The notes below the pieces were generated by a model. The model was not told the DNA's origin, searched no databases, and was given only the letters and a program-made list of their open reading frames with translations. Made by a program: the position numbers and the translations under genes. Below are positions 17,082 through 24,750 of a stretch of 64,000 bases of DNA, piece after piece; position 1 is the stretch's first letter; every line of letters begins with the position of its first letter. The stretch covers positions 1-64,000 of the forward strand of contig CAJLRM010000009.1 of the NCBI GenBank assembly GCA_905209085.1, in the 5' to 3' direction. This DNA comes from an uncultured Eubacteriales bacterium. Its GTDB lineage: Bacteria > Bacillota > Clostridia > Christensenellales > Borkfalkiaceae.

Positions 17082-18095
17082 ATGGAAACTATCTTGGTCA
17101 CGGGCGGAAGCGGATTCATCGGTTCTCATACCGTAGTGGAGCTTTTAAACAAGGGTTATGGCGTGATTGTGATGGATAATCTTTGCAATTCCAGCCTCGA
17201 AAGTCTTAAACGGGTCGAAAAGATCACGGGCAAGAAAGTGAAGTTTTACGAAACGGACATTCGGGACAGAGCGGGAACGGAAAAGATCTTTCAGGAAAAT
17301 AAAATCGACGCCGTCATCCATTTCGCGGGACTGAAAGCGGTGGGCGAAAGCTGTCAAATTCCTCTTAAATATTACGAAAACAACATCGGCGGCACTGTCA
17401 TCCTCCTCGAAGTGATGGAAAAATATAACGTCAAGAAGATAATTTTCTCCTCTTCGGCGACCGTCTACGGTACCCCCGAAAGACTGCCTCTCGACGAGGA
17501 ATGCCATCTTTCCACCACGAATCCCTACGGCAGCACCAAGCTGATGCTGGAAAGCATCATGCAGGACGTCTACAAAGCGGACGACAGCTGGAACGTCATT
17601 CTGCTGCGCTATTTCAACCCTGTCGGCGCGCACGAGAGCGGACTGATCGGCGAGGACCCCAAGGGGATTCCCAATAATCTGATGCCTTACGTGGCGCAGG
17701 TGGCAAGCGGAAAGCTCTCCTGCATCCAGGTGTACGGCGACGACTACGATACGCCCGACGGCACGGGCGTGCGCGATTATATCCACGTAGTGGATTTGGC
17801 GCTCGGACATATCGCCGCAATCGAACATTGCCGCGACACGGGCGTGCACATTTACAATCTCGGCACGGGGCAGGGATACAGTGTTCTCGATATGATCCAC
17901 GCTTTTGAAAAAGCCTGCGGCAAGAAGCTCCCCTACAAGATTTGTCCCCGCCGTCCCGGAGATATCGCGGCGTGTTACGCCTGTCCCGATAAGGCTGCCA
18001 AAGATCTCAATTGGAAGGCGCAATACGGCATCGAGGAAATGTGCGCTTCTCAATGGAAGTGGCAGAGTATGAATCCCAACGGCTACGAGGAATGA
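17082..18095 (+). CDS. galE: UDP-glucose 4-epimerase
   Basis: 337 residues, extended short-chain dehydrogenase. It interconverts UDP-glucose and UDP-galactose (or the GlcNAc/GalNAc pair) with tightly bound NAD. Rossmann motif GGSGFIGSH at 7-15, catalytic Ser/Tyr/Lys in SSSATVYG and NPYGSTKLMLE, and RYFNPVGAHESG are all present. It supplies sugar nucleotides for glycans or feeds galactose to glycolysis; no galK or galT is nearby, which favours the glycan role. AGAGG precedes the start; the next gene begins 34 bases after the stop. Confidence 0.96.
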   Translation: METILVTGGSGFIGSHTVVELLNKGYGVIVMDNLCNSSLESLKRVEKITGKKVKFYETDIRDRAGTEKIFQENKIDAVIHFAGLKAVGESCQIPLKYYENNIGGTVILLEVMEKYNVKKIIFSSSATVYGTPERLPLDEECHLSTTNPYGSTKLMLESIMQDVYKADDSWNVILLRYFNPVGAHESGLIGEDPKGIPNNLMPYVAQVASGKLSCIQVYGDDYDTPDGTGVRDYIHVVDLALGHIAAIEHCRDTGVHIYNLGTGQGYSVLDMIHAFEKACGKKLPYKICPRRPGDIAACYACPDKAAKDLNWKAQYGIEEMCASQWKWQSMNPNGYEE

Positions 18096-18129
18096 CTCTG
18101 TGCGCCGAAACTTCTGAAAAGGAAGAAAC

Positions 18130-18792
18130 ATGATCCTACCCGACCAAATCATCCGTTCCCGCCGCAAGACGCTGTCCATCTCGGTAAATCCGTTCGGACA
18201 GCTGATTGTCCGCGCGCCCCTGCGCTGCGGCGAGGAGCGGATTTTCGCTTTCCTTGCGGAAAAAGAAAGCTGGATTTTAAAGCAAAAATCCAAAATGAAA
18301 GGGGCAGGGATAAGCCTGCCGCAGGAAAATCTCGACGGCTACCGCTTTTTGCTTCTCGGAAAAAATTGTACGATTCGCCTTTACGGCGGAGAACGGATAC
18401 GCTATGAAGAGCGCACGGACGAGCTTTTTCTGCCCGCACGGGAGTCGAGAGAAAAATTGGTGAAATGGCTGAAAAGGAATGCGCGGCGCATTTTTTCGAC
18501 GATCGCGGAACGCCGCGCCAAGGAAATGGGAACTTCCTATCCCTCCCTTTCCGTAACCTCCGCAAAAACTCGCTGGGGGTCCTGTTCCTATAATAACGCC
18601 CTGCATTTTTCCTTTCGGCTCCTGTACGCGCCGATAGAGGTCATCGACTACGTGGCGGTGCACGAACTGTCGCATACGTTTTATAAAAATCACGGCAGGG
18701 AGTTTTGGGCGACGGTGGAAAAGTATGTGCCCGACTATAAGAAAAAACGCGCTTGGCTGAAAGAGAAGAGCCTTTTAATGGAAATTTTTTAA
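18130..18792 (+). CDS. YgjP-like (DUF45/M48-type) metallopeptidase
   Basis: 220 residues. The zinc motif HELSH has His178, Glu179 and His182, followed by HGREFW supplying the third ligand region, as in the YgjP/WLM-like DUF45 family. TRWGSCS ahead of the motif is a further family hallmark. There is no signal peptide or membrane segment, so it is a cytoplasmic zinc protease-like protein; substrates are unknown. Probably co-transcribed with galE (34-base gap), followed by a terminator. Confidence 0.88.
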   Translation: MILPDQIIRSRRKTLSISVNPFGQLIVRAPLRCGEERIFAFLAEKESWILKQKSKMKGAGISLPQENLDGYRFLLLGKNCTIRLYGGERIRYEERTDELFLPARESREKLVKWLKRNARRIFSTIAERRAKEMGTSYPSLSVTSAKTRWGSCSYNNALHFSFRLLYAPIEVIDYVAVHELSHTFYKNHGREFWATVEKYVPDYKKKRAWLKEKSLLMEIF

Positions 18793-18810
18793 CTCCCGAC
18801 GAGGACGGAG

Positions 18811-18837
18811 GGGAAACGAGAGGTCGTTTCCCTTTTT
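18811..18837 (+). terminator. Terminator after galE-ygjP
   Basis: GGGAAACGA (18811-18819) pairs with TCGTTTCCC (18824-18832) across a GAGG tetraloop, followed by TTTTT. Confidence 0.92.
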
Positions 18838-18912
18838 CTATGAAACGAATTTTGGCGCGCAGGCGACATGAGCCGTCGAAAGCGGACGGCATAAAGAGAA
18901 AGGCGGAAATGC

Positions 18913-18941
18913 TTGACGGAGAAGGTGCGGTCTGTTATAAT
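18913..18941 (+). promoter_or_regulatory. Promoter of tcdA-ttcA-ylmH operon
   Basis: TTGACG (18913-18918), 17-base spacer, TATAAT (18936-18941). The leader before the tcdA start is about 125 bases and contains two paired stems. Confidence 0.85.
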
Positions 18942-18960
18942 AAAGGCAAATATAGAGGTG

Positions 18961-19028
18961 CGGAACGTTTATGTACTTTTAACGCTCTGTTCCGAGATAA
19001 CGCATAGTGTAAAATGGATATCGCGTTA
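18961..19028 (+). promoter_or_regulatory. Structured leader upstream of tcdA
   Basis: Two perfect 6-bp stems lie in tandem in the transcript: CGGAAC (18961-18966) with GTTCCG (18989-18994), and TAACGC (18998-19003) with GCGTTA (19023-19028). An 8-codon frame starts at 19015. No known riboswitch class was recognised and no terminator follows. Confidence 0.3.
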
Positions 19029-19073
19029 GAGATACCGTGATAAAGAACGAAAAAAATAACGGACGGATAAAAA

Positions 19074-19820
19074 ATGGCGGATATATTTTCCCGAACGGAA
19101 CTGCTCTTGGGTCGTGCGGGCATGGAAAAACTGGAAAACGCGCGCGTCGCGGTGTTCGGTATCGGCGGCGTCGGCGGATACGCAGCGGAAGCGCTTGCCC
19201 GAAGCGGCGTCGGCGCGCTCGATCTCATCGATAACGACAGAGTGGCTTCGACGAATTTAAATCGCCAGATCATCGCCCTTCAAAGTACGGTGGGAAAACT
19301 GAAAACGGAAGTCGCCGGGGAGCGGATTCTCGACATCAATCCCGCGTGCGTCGTCCGAAAGTACGAGCGTTTTTTCCTGCCCGAAAACGCGGGAGAATTT
19401 CCTTTCGGGGAATACGATTATGTCGTTGACGCGATAGACACCGTTACGGGGAAGATCGGGATCGTCAAGGCGTGCGAGGCCGCCGGCGTGCCCGTTATCA
19501 GCTGTATGGGCGCGGGAAATAAACTGGACGCGTCGGCTTTCGAGGTGACGGACATTTATCGGACGAAAATATGTCCGCTGGCGAAGGTGATGCGCAGGCT
19601 CTGTCGGGAAAACGGGATAGAAAAATTGAAGGTGGTATATTCGAGAGAAGTACCCATGTCTTTGATGAACGCGGAAGAGATGGCGGAAAAGGAAGGCGTT
19701 TACAAGCCGCGGGTGCCCGGGAGCATCGCGTTTGTACCTTCCGTGGCGGGACTGATCGCCGCGGGGGAGGTCGTCAAGGATCTGACGGGCGTATACGGCA
19801 ACGGGATCGATCGTTCGTGA
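19074..19820 (+). CDS. tcdA: tRNA threonylcarbamoyladenosine dehydratase (TcdA/CsdL), E1-like
   Basis: 248 residues, ThiF/E1-like. TcdA uses ATP to cyclise t6A37 of tRNAs to ct6A. Nucleotide-binding GIGGVGGYAAEALARSG at about 24-40 and DNDRVASTNLNRQ at about 50-64 are classic; DAIDTVTGK follows. The C-terminal PGSIAFVPSVAGLIAAGEV matches TcdA rather than MoeB/ThiF, and the CxxC zinc pairs of MoeB are missing. First gene of a three-gene unit with a PP-loop enzyme and YlmH, which supports a tRNA/ribosome role. Confidence 0.88.
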   Translation: MADIFSRTELLLGRAGMEKLENARVAVFGIGGVGGYAAEALARSGVGALDLIDNDRVASTNLNRQIIALQSTVGKLKTEVAGERILDINPACVVRKYERFFLPENAGEFPFGEYDYVVDAIDTVTGKIGIVKACEAAGVPVISCMGAGNKLDASAFEVTDIYRTKICPLAKVMRRLCRENGIEKLKVVYSREVPMSLMNAEEMAEKEGVYKPRVPGSIAFVPSVAGLIAAGEVVKDLTGVYGNGIDRS

Positions 19821-19844
19821 TGCGCTGGCAAGAGAGGTTAAAAG

Positions 19845-20702
19845 ATGCCCAAGGAATTGGAGAGATATAAGCGGATTGAACGCTCGATCATTACGACGTA
19901 CCGCAAGCAGCTGTGGTCGCCCTTCATTCTGGCTGTAAAAAAATATAGCCTGATAGACGCGGGGGATAAGATCGCCGTCTGTATTTCGGGAGGCAAGGAC
20001 AGTATGCTGCTCGCCAAATTGATGCAGGAACTCCATCGGCACAGCGAAGTGCCGTTCAGCCTCGTATTTTTGGTGATGGATCCGGGGTATAATGCGAAAA
20101 ACCGCAGAAAGATCGAGGAAAACGCGGAACTTTTGCACGTACCCGCGGAGATTTTCCGGACGGATATTTTCGCCGCGGCGGACGCGGCGAGCGCCGAATC
20201 CCCCTGTTATCTCTGCGCGCGTATGCGGCGCGGGCATCTCTATGCCAAGGCAAAGGAACTCGGCTGCAACAAGATCGCGCTGGGACATCATAAGAGCGAC
20301 GTCATTGAAACGACGCTGATGGGAATGTTGTACGGCGGACAAATTCAGGGGATGCTGCCGCGGATTAAGAGCGCGAATTTCGAGGGCATGGAGCTGATAC
20401 GCCCGCTTTACTGCGTTTTGGAATCGGACATTCTGCGCTGGAAAGAGTATAACGGTCTGGATTTTATCGCCTGCGCCTGCAAGTTTACGGAGGCGACGGC
20501 TAAGGAAACGCCCGCTTTTTCCGCGCGCAAGCGGGTAAAGGAACTGATTGTGGAGCTGAAAGAGGAGCTCCCGAACGTAGAGAGCAATATTTTTCAAAGC
20601 ATACACAACGTACAATTGGACACGCTTGCGGAATACAAACAGAACGGGCGGCAACACTCCTTTTTGGAAAAATTCGGGCAGGGAGAGAAAGACGGGGAAT
20701 GA
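19845..20702 (+). CDS. TtcA-like PP-loop tRNA-thiolation enzyme
   Basis: 285 residues, adenine nucleotide alpha-hydrolase fold. The PP-loop SGGKDS is at 48-53. Cys121 and Cys124 (CYLC) and Cys210/Cys212 (CACK) fit the three-cysteine 4Fe-4S site of TtcA-family sulfur transferases; LGHHKSDVIETTLMGMLYGG is the characteristic central motif. TtcA makes 2-thiocytidine at tRNA position 32. Clostridial TtcA-like paralogs may have other targets, so the exact product is uncertain. Start at 19845 with GAGAGG upstream; the end overlaps the next gene by ATGA. Confidence 0.85.
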   Translation: MPKELERYKRIERSIITTYRKQLWSPFILAVKKYSLIDAGDKIAVCISGGKDSMLLAKLMQELHRHSEVPFSLVFLVMDPGYNAKNRRKIEENAELLHVPAEIFRTDIFAAADAASAESPCYLCARMRRGHLYAKAKELGCNKIALGHHKSDVIETTLMGMLYGGQIQGMLPRIKSANFEGMELIRPLYCVLESDILRWKEYNGLDFIACACKFTEATAKETPAFSARKRVKELIVELKEELPNVESNIFQSIHNVQLDTLAEYKQNGRQHSFLEKFGQGEKDGE

Positions 20703-21445
20703 ATGAAGAGGAAAAAGCATGGCGCAACAGATTTTCGGAGCTTGCGCGCCGAGCGTATGAGCGGGGCAGGTATGCGTTTACGGATTTTTTATCTCTCGCG
20801 GAGGTACAATATCTCTACGCCGCGGAAAAAGAGCTCGGATACGCGGGCATTGCGCTTTGGGGAGGCTTTGACGGCGCGGAAAGGCAAGTGGCAAGGTTTG
20901 GACGCTGCGACTACGAGGAGGCGTTCCCCGTCGTCGCTTTGAAAATTTCTCCGTCGAACGTGAAGTTTGCCGAGCCGCTGACGCATCGGGATTATCTCGG
21001 CGCGCTCGTCAACCTCGGCATCGAGCGTTCCACGTTGGGGGATATTTGCGCGGCGGAAAACGGCGCGTATCTCTACTGTCTGGAAAGGATAGCGCCCTTT
21101 ATCGAGGAAAATTTGAAACGGGTCCGACATACGGACGTGTCCTGCGAGAGAGCGGAAAAGACGGTGTTCGAGGCGAAGGAAAAAAACAGTGAAATTTTGT
21201 TTGTATCTTCCCTTCGCGCTGACTGTGCCGTGGCGGCTGTATTTCATCTTTCCCGAACGGACGCCGCGGCGTATTTTGAAGCGGAACGGGTATTTATCAA
21301 CGGCAGAGTCTGTACGAGGGCATCGAGGGAACTGAACGCGGGGGACGGCGTCACCGTGCGCGGAAAGGGAAGGTTTGTCTTTGCGGAGATCGTCGGCGGA
21401 ACAAAAAAGGGGCGGCTTCGCTGCCGTATCGAAAAAGATGTTTGA
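20699..21445 (+). CDS. ylmH: YlmH-family S4-domain RNA-binding protein
   Basis: 248 residues. The N-terminal half carries the YlmH domain (FTDFLSLAEVQ, GGFDGAERQVARF, LTHRDYLGALVNLGIERSTLGDI). The C-terminal S4 domain spans about 170-235 (DAAAYFEAERVFINGRVC, then LNAGDGVTVRGKGRF). In Bacillus subtilis, YlmH acts in ribosome-associated quality control on stalled 50S-peptidyl-tRNA complexes. There the gene lies with division genes; here it is coupled to tRNA-modification genes by a 4-base overlap with the TtcA-like gene. Confidence 0.9.
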   Translation: MNEEEKAWRNRFSELARRAYERGRYAFTDFLSLAEVQYLYAAEKELGYAGIALWGGFDGAERQVARFGRCDYEEAFPVVALKISPSNVKFAEPLTHRDYLGALVNLGIERSTLGDICAAENGAYLYCLERIAPFIEENLKRVRHTDVSCERAEKTVFEAKEKNSEILFVSSLRADCAVAAVFHLSRTDAAAYFEAERVFINGRVCTRASRELNAGDGVTVRGKGRFVFAEIVGGTKKGRLRCRIEKDV

Positions 21446-21634
21446 ATGAAAACCGGATGAGGAAGCAAACGCCTTTTCCAAAGTCATTCGTCATTGACGA
21501 AAAAGTTTCAACGCTTTTTGTTTTTTGAAACACCGTCGAACGGCGCGAAAATATCGAACGAGGAACGAGAGTGTATAGTATATAGCCTTATGCGCCATAA
21601 GGGGAGCGCTCTTTTAAAAAGAGTAAGGCAATAG

Positions 21635-21668
21635 AAAAAAGGCTCTCCGTAAAACGGAAAGCCTTTTT
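21635..21668. terminator. Bidirectional terminator between ylmH and rpsR
   Basis: AAAAAAGGCT (21635-21644) pairs with AGCCTTTTT (21660-21668), with an inner TCCGT/ACGGA stem. T-runs on both strands allow use by the plus-strand tcdA operon and the minus-strand rpsF operon. Confidence 0.92.
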
Positions 21669-21684
21669 GGTTTGTTTTTAATGA

Positions 21685-21933
21685 TTACTCGCCTTTGAAG
21701 GGGAGCAGGGATGCGATTCTCGCGCGTTTGATCGCGGTGGCGAGAAGCCTTTGATGCGCAGCGCAGGTGCCGCTCATTCTGCGGGGAACGATTTTGCCGC
21801 CTTCCGTAACGAATTTCTTTAAACGATTGATATCTTTATAATCGATTTCGGCGACTTTTTCCTGACAGAAAGCACATACCTTTCTACGGGGCGCTTTTTT
21901 ATAGCTCTTTTTTACGGCAGTCTTTTCTTCCAT
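21685..21933 (-). CDS. rpsR: 30S ribosomal protein S18
   Basis: 82 residues. RRKVCAFC, DYKDINRLKKFVTEGGKIVPRR and AAHQRLLATAIKRARIASLLPF are universal S18 motifs. It binds the platform with S6. The CxxC near residue 20 and a third Cys in GTCAAH suggest the zinc-type (C+) paralog. AAGGAG precedes the start. Third gene of rpsF-ssb-rpsR. Confidence 0.98.
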   Translation of the reverse strand: MEEKTAVKKSYKKAPRRKVCAFCQEKVAEIDYKDINRLKKFVTEGGKIVPRRMSGTCAAHQRLLATAIKRARIASLLPFKGE

Positions 21934-21973
21934 AGCCTTTTACTCCTTATGTTATTTTCCCTCGTCCGAAAAA

Positions 21974-22402
21974 TCAGAAGGGAATATCGCTGTCGTCATC
22001 CAATGTTTGGAGGACGGGCTTCTTCTTGGCGGGAGCACCCGAGGAACGCGCAGGCGCAGGAGAATCGTCAAACGAATCGCCCGCGGCTTTCGGCGTCAAA
22101 AATTCCACGTCCTGCACGATGATATCCACCGCGGTACGCTTTACGCCCTGGTTGTCCTCATAATTTCTCAATTGAATGCTTCCGCTGACGGCAACCTTGT
22201 TGCCTTTTTTGGTATAGCGCGCTACCGTTTCCGCCGTTTGACGCCATGCGGTGCAGTTGAAAAAGTCCGTCTGACGTTCGCCGTCCTGCGAGGAATAATT
22301 CCTGTTGACGGCAATGGCAAAATGGCACACCGCGACGCCGCTGGGCGTTTCGGTAAGTTCGGGGTCACGCGTTAAATTTCCGATTAAAAAAACCTTGTTC
22401 AT
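21974..22402 (-). CDS. ssb: Single-stranded DNA-binding protein
   Basis: 142 residues. An OB-fold (about 1-105: NKVFLIGNLTRDPEL, FNCTAWRQTAETVARYTKKG) is followed by a flexible linker and the acidic DDDSDIPF tail that recruits replication and repair proteins. AGGAAGG precedes the start. Its place between rpsF and rpsR is the conserved Bacillota arrangement. Confidence 0.98.
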   Translation of the reverse strand: MNKVFLIGNLTRDPELTETPSGVAVCHFAIAVNRNYSSQDGERQTDFFNCTAWRQTAETVARYTKKGNKVAVSGSIQLRNYEDNQGVKRTAVDIIVQDVEFLTPKAAGDSFDDSPAPARSSGAPAKKKPVLQTLDDDSDIPF

Positions 22403-22414
22403 GTTTCCTTCCTA

Positions 22415-22699
22415 TCAGTTTTGTTTTGTGATCATACGTCTCAAAACTTCGCTGTCGATGCCCGCTACGCGGTCAAGCTCGTTGACAACTTGTCCGTCCG
22501 CTTCAAACGTCATGAGGACATAGTAAGCTTCGTTTTTGAACTTAATCGGATACGCAAGCTTCTTGGTTCCCCATTTGTCCGTAGAAACGACGGCGCCGTT
22601 CATCGATTTGACGACATTCTCGTACTTCTCGATTTCCGCGTTTTTCGCTTCGTCCGTGGCGTCGTTGTTGAGCAAATAGAGCATTTCGTATTTAGCCAT
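22415..22699 (-). CDS. rpsF: 30S ribosomal protein S6
   Basis: 94 residues. MAKYEMLYLLNNDATDE, KWGTKKLAYPIKFKNEAYY and the late DSEVLRRMI fit S6. The start at 22699 was chosen over an in-frame codon 17 residues upstream because GGGAGGTG sits just before it and the upstream part lies in the conserved leader. First gene of the operon; it dimerises with S18 on the 30S platform, and the S6:S18 pair probably controls this operon. Confidence 0.97.
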   Translation of the reverse strand: MAKYEMLYLLNNDATDEAKNAEIEKYENVVKSMNGAVVSTDKWGTKKLAYPIKFKNEAYYVLMTFEADGQVVNELDRVAGIDSEVLRRMITKQN

Positions 22700-22780
22700 A
22701 GTTTTTGTTTCACCTCCCGGTCTTATTCGGCATACCTTCTGAGTATGCAAGGTTAAAAACAGCTCTTCCTATAAAGCTGT
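22700..22780 (-). ncRNA. Probable S6:S18 ribosomal protein leader
   Basis: Read on the minus strand, the 5' leader contains ACAGCT/AGCTGT (22780-22775 with 22764-22759), then GCATAC/GTATGC (22748-22743 with 22735-22730), then a CCGAATAAGACCGGGAGGTG segment that runs into the ribosome site. The conserved CCG next to a stem and overlapping the Shine-Dalgarno is what I expect of the S6:S18-binding leader known from many bacteria. No covariance model was run. Confidence 0.55.
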
Positions 22781-22786
22781 ACCTAT

Positions 22787-22815
22787 ATTATAACCGATTT
22801 TTGAATTTTAGTCAA
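22787..22815 (-). promoter_or_regulatory. Promoter of rpsF-ssb-rpsR
   Basis: Minus-strand TTGACT (22815-22810), 17-base spacer, TATAAT (22792-22787). Confidence 0.88.
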
Positions 22816-22972
22816 TTGTTTTTTGGGGAAAATCGGTCGATTTTTAGTGATTTTGGACCTTTTTGAAGGTCGCGTTCCCTATGCCCTTGCGATTTTTCAT
22901 CTTTTTCCGTCAGGACGGAAAAAACGGGCAAAAGACGGGTAAAAATTCGCTTTTGTTTCCTGAAAAGGGGAA

Positions 22973-24670
22973 TCAGAAGAAGGCGTCCGTCCGAAAATAC
23001 AGTTTCCATACAAACGTTTCGGGCGCCGTAAGGCGCGCTTTCGCCACGCTTTCGGGGACGGTAACCGTAAAGTTTTCGCGGATATATGCTTCCGTTTCCT
23101 GCGTAATAACGCCCACGTCCAAACGACAGAAAACGATGACGTTGACGCCGCTAAGCTGTTTTTTGAAAGAATCTGCGAAAAAGCCGTCTTCCTCGCGAAA
23201 ATTATACGGGTCCTGCGCAAAGCACGGACCGCTGGGCAAATGTTTCGTAAACGCATAGGGATTGTATCCGTTAAATCCTATCCACAGATAGGTTTCCTCC
23301 CCCGCGGCGTCCAATACGCCGTCGAGGTACGCCGCGTCCTCTTTCAGCGTCCGCACCCGCTCGATCACGCCGTCGTTTTGCTTATACGCGGGCCTTTGAC
23401 GGAAGCCGGCCGCCGTAAAGATCGAGAGCGCAAAGATACACATGAGCAAGGGGAACGCCGTGAGGGCCTTTTGCGATTTTTGGGACAATCCGTTAAAAGC
23501 GGGAAGCGCCCCGACGTTTACGGACAGCAGGGCATCCGCCGTACAAAGCAGCAGCGCTAAGTAGTAAGGCAGGGCAAATATGTAATGATGATTGTAATAT
23601 TGTCCTCCGAGCCCTACCGCGAAGGAGGCGGCGTACAGGGCTGCAAGGGGCTTCAAAGCGTTGAGAAATTTAAAAAAGAAGTTGCGGACGTCGCCCTTTG
23701 CATATTTTTTCGCACACTCGCTGTAAACGACGGCGAGAAAAGCGAAAGCCACGAGAAGGGGCAGGGCGAAAGAAAAATTCGTCATATCCGCGAACAGTTT
23801 GCCGACGTTTTGCATCCTTTTAAGGGGAGAGCCGTATTTCGTGATATGGGCGGAAAACATATTTTTGATATATATCGTAAAATAGGGCAGAATACAACCC
23901 GCCGACAGAAGGACGACTACGCAAGTGACGCCCGCATAGCAGAGGGGAAAGAAAAATTTATAGAGAAGATCTTTTTTGCTGTGGCAAAAGAGCAATACGG
24001 ACGCGGCGCCCACCAAGAGAAACGGCTCCTTGAACATGATTCCAAGCCCCAGAAAAACGCCGTTTAAAACCACTTTCGGGGAATAGAAGGATATCCGGCG
24101 GGGGGAGCGGGTTTCTGTCAGCGCCGCGAAGAAAAGGGAGAGCAGGACGCAGGCGGAGCCCAGGGCTTCGATCTGAACTTCCCCCGAACGGTCCTCTGCG
24201 TAAATCGTGAAAAAAGCCGCGCTGCCGAGTACGAAGAGAAAGACAAAGGAGGCAAAGAGGGCGTTTGGCTTTTTCTTTTTCCAAATCAGGACAACGAATA
24301 AAAGGGGAATGAGCAAAATCGTCAAAAAGGCGAACGCCGAAAAGAAATTGACGAGGCGATAGCCGCCTGTGAAATTATACGAGAGGGAGGCGAGAAGAAA
24401 GATCATCGGCGGCTTGTTTTCGTACATATCCGCATAGGGGATTTTTCCTTCTTTCAGCGCATGACCCACCGTATAATAGAGGTAGGTGTCCCAATTGCCG
24501 ATCTCCTGTCCCTCGTAAGAAATCCGCCCGATCAGTTCGGGAAGGCATACCGCGAGCGTTGCCGCCGATAAAACGGCGAAAAGAAGAGCGAGAAAAAGCT
24601 GCGCGGGGTGCGCCTTTATAAAAGTTTTGAGCTTTGAAAAAAAGGAACCCGATCGGTCGCTTTGCCGCAT
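22973..24670 (-). CDS. GT-C fold membrane glycosyltransferase (ArnT/PMT-like)
   Basis: 565 residues with about 10-12 hydrophobic helices. The first extracytoplasmic loop carries GNWDTYLYYTVGHALKEGK and YENKPPMIF, the acidic/aromatic pattern of GT-C enzymes (GT39/GT83-like) that use polyprenyl-phosphate sugars; the DxY in the first loop would hold the catalytic Asp. A soluble extracellular tail of about 130 residues follows the last helix (LWIGFNGYNPYAFTKHLPSG). Donor and acceptor are unknown. It follows the 1533-residue surface protein on the same strand with 80 bases and a hairpin between, so modification of that protein is conceivable but unproven. Confidence 0.8.
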   Translation of the reverse strand: MRQSDRSGSFFSKLKTFIKAHPAQLFLALLFAVLSAATLAVCLPELIGRISYEGQEIGNWDTYLYYTVGHALKEGKIPYADMYENKPPMIFLLASLSYNFTGGYRLVNFFSAFAFLTILLIPLLFVVLIWKKKKPNALFASFVFLFVLGSAAFFTIYAEDRSGEVQIEALGSACVLLSLFFAALTETRSPRRISFYSPKVVLNGVFLGLGIMFKEPFLLVGAASVLLFCHSKKDLLYKFFFPLCYAGVTCVVVLLSAGCILPYFTIYIKNMFSAHITKYGSPLKRMQNVGKLFADMTNFSFALPLLVAFAFLAVVYSECAKKYAKGDVRNFFFKFLNALKPLAALYAASFAVGLGGQYYNHHYIFALPYYLALLLCTADALLSVNVGALPAFNGLSQKSQKALTAFPLLMCIFALSIFTAAGFRQRPAYKQNDGVIERVRTLKEDAAYLDGVLDAAGEETYLWIGFNGYNPYAFTKHLPSGPCFAQDPYNFREEDGFFADSFKKQLSGVNVIVFCRLDVGVITQETEAYIRENFTVTVPESVAKARLTAPETFVWKLYFRTDAFF

Positions 24671-24708
24671 AATATCACCCGTTTTTTAAATCGTGTTGCC
24701 TAAAAGAC

Positions 24709-24740
24709 ACATGGGAGAGGATAAAATCCCCCTCCCATGT
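24709..24740 (-). terminator. Hairpin after giant repeat protein gene
   Basis: ACATGGGAG (24709-24717) and CTCCCATGT (24732-24740) form a perfect 9-bp stem, followed on the minus strand by GTCTTTTA. It starts 11 bases after the stop of the 1533-residue gene. The weak T-run may allow partial read-through into the glycosyltransferase gene. Confidence 0.65.
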
Positions 24741-24750
24741 CCGAAAGTGT

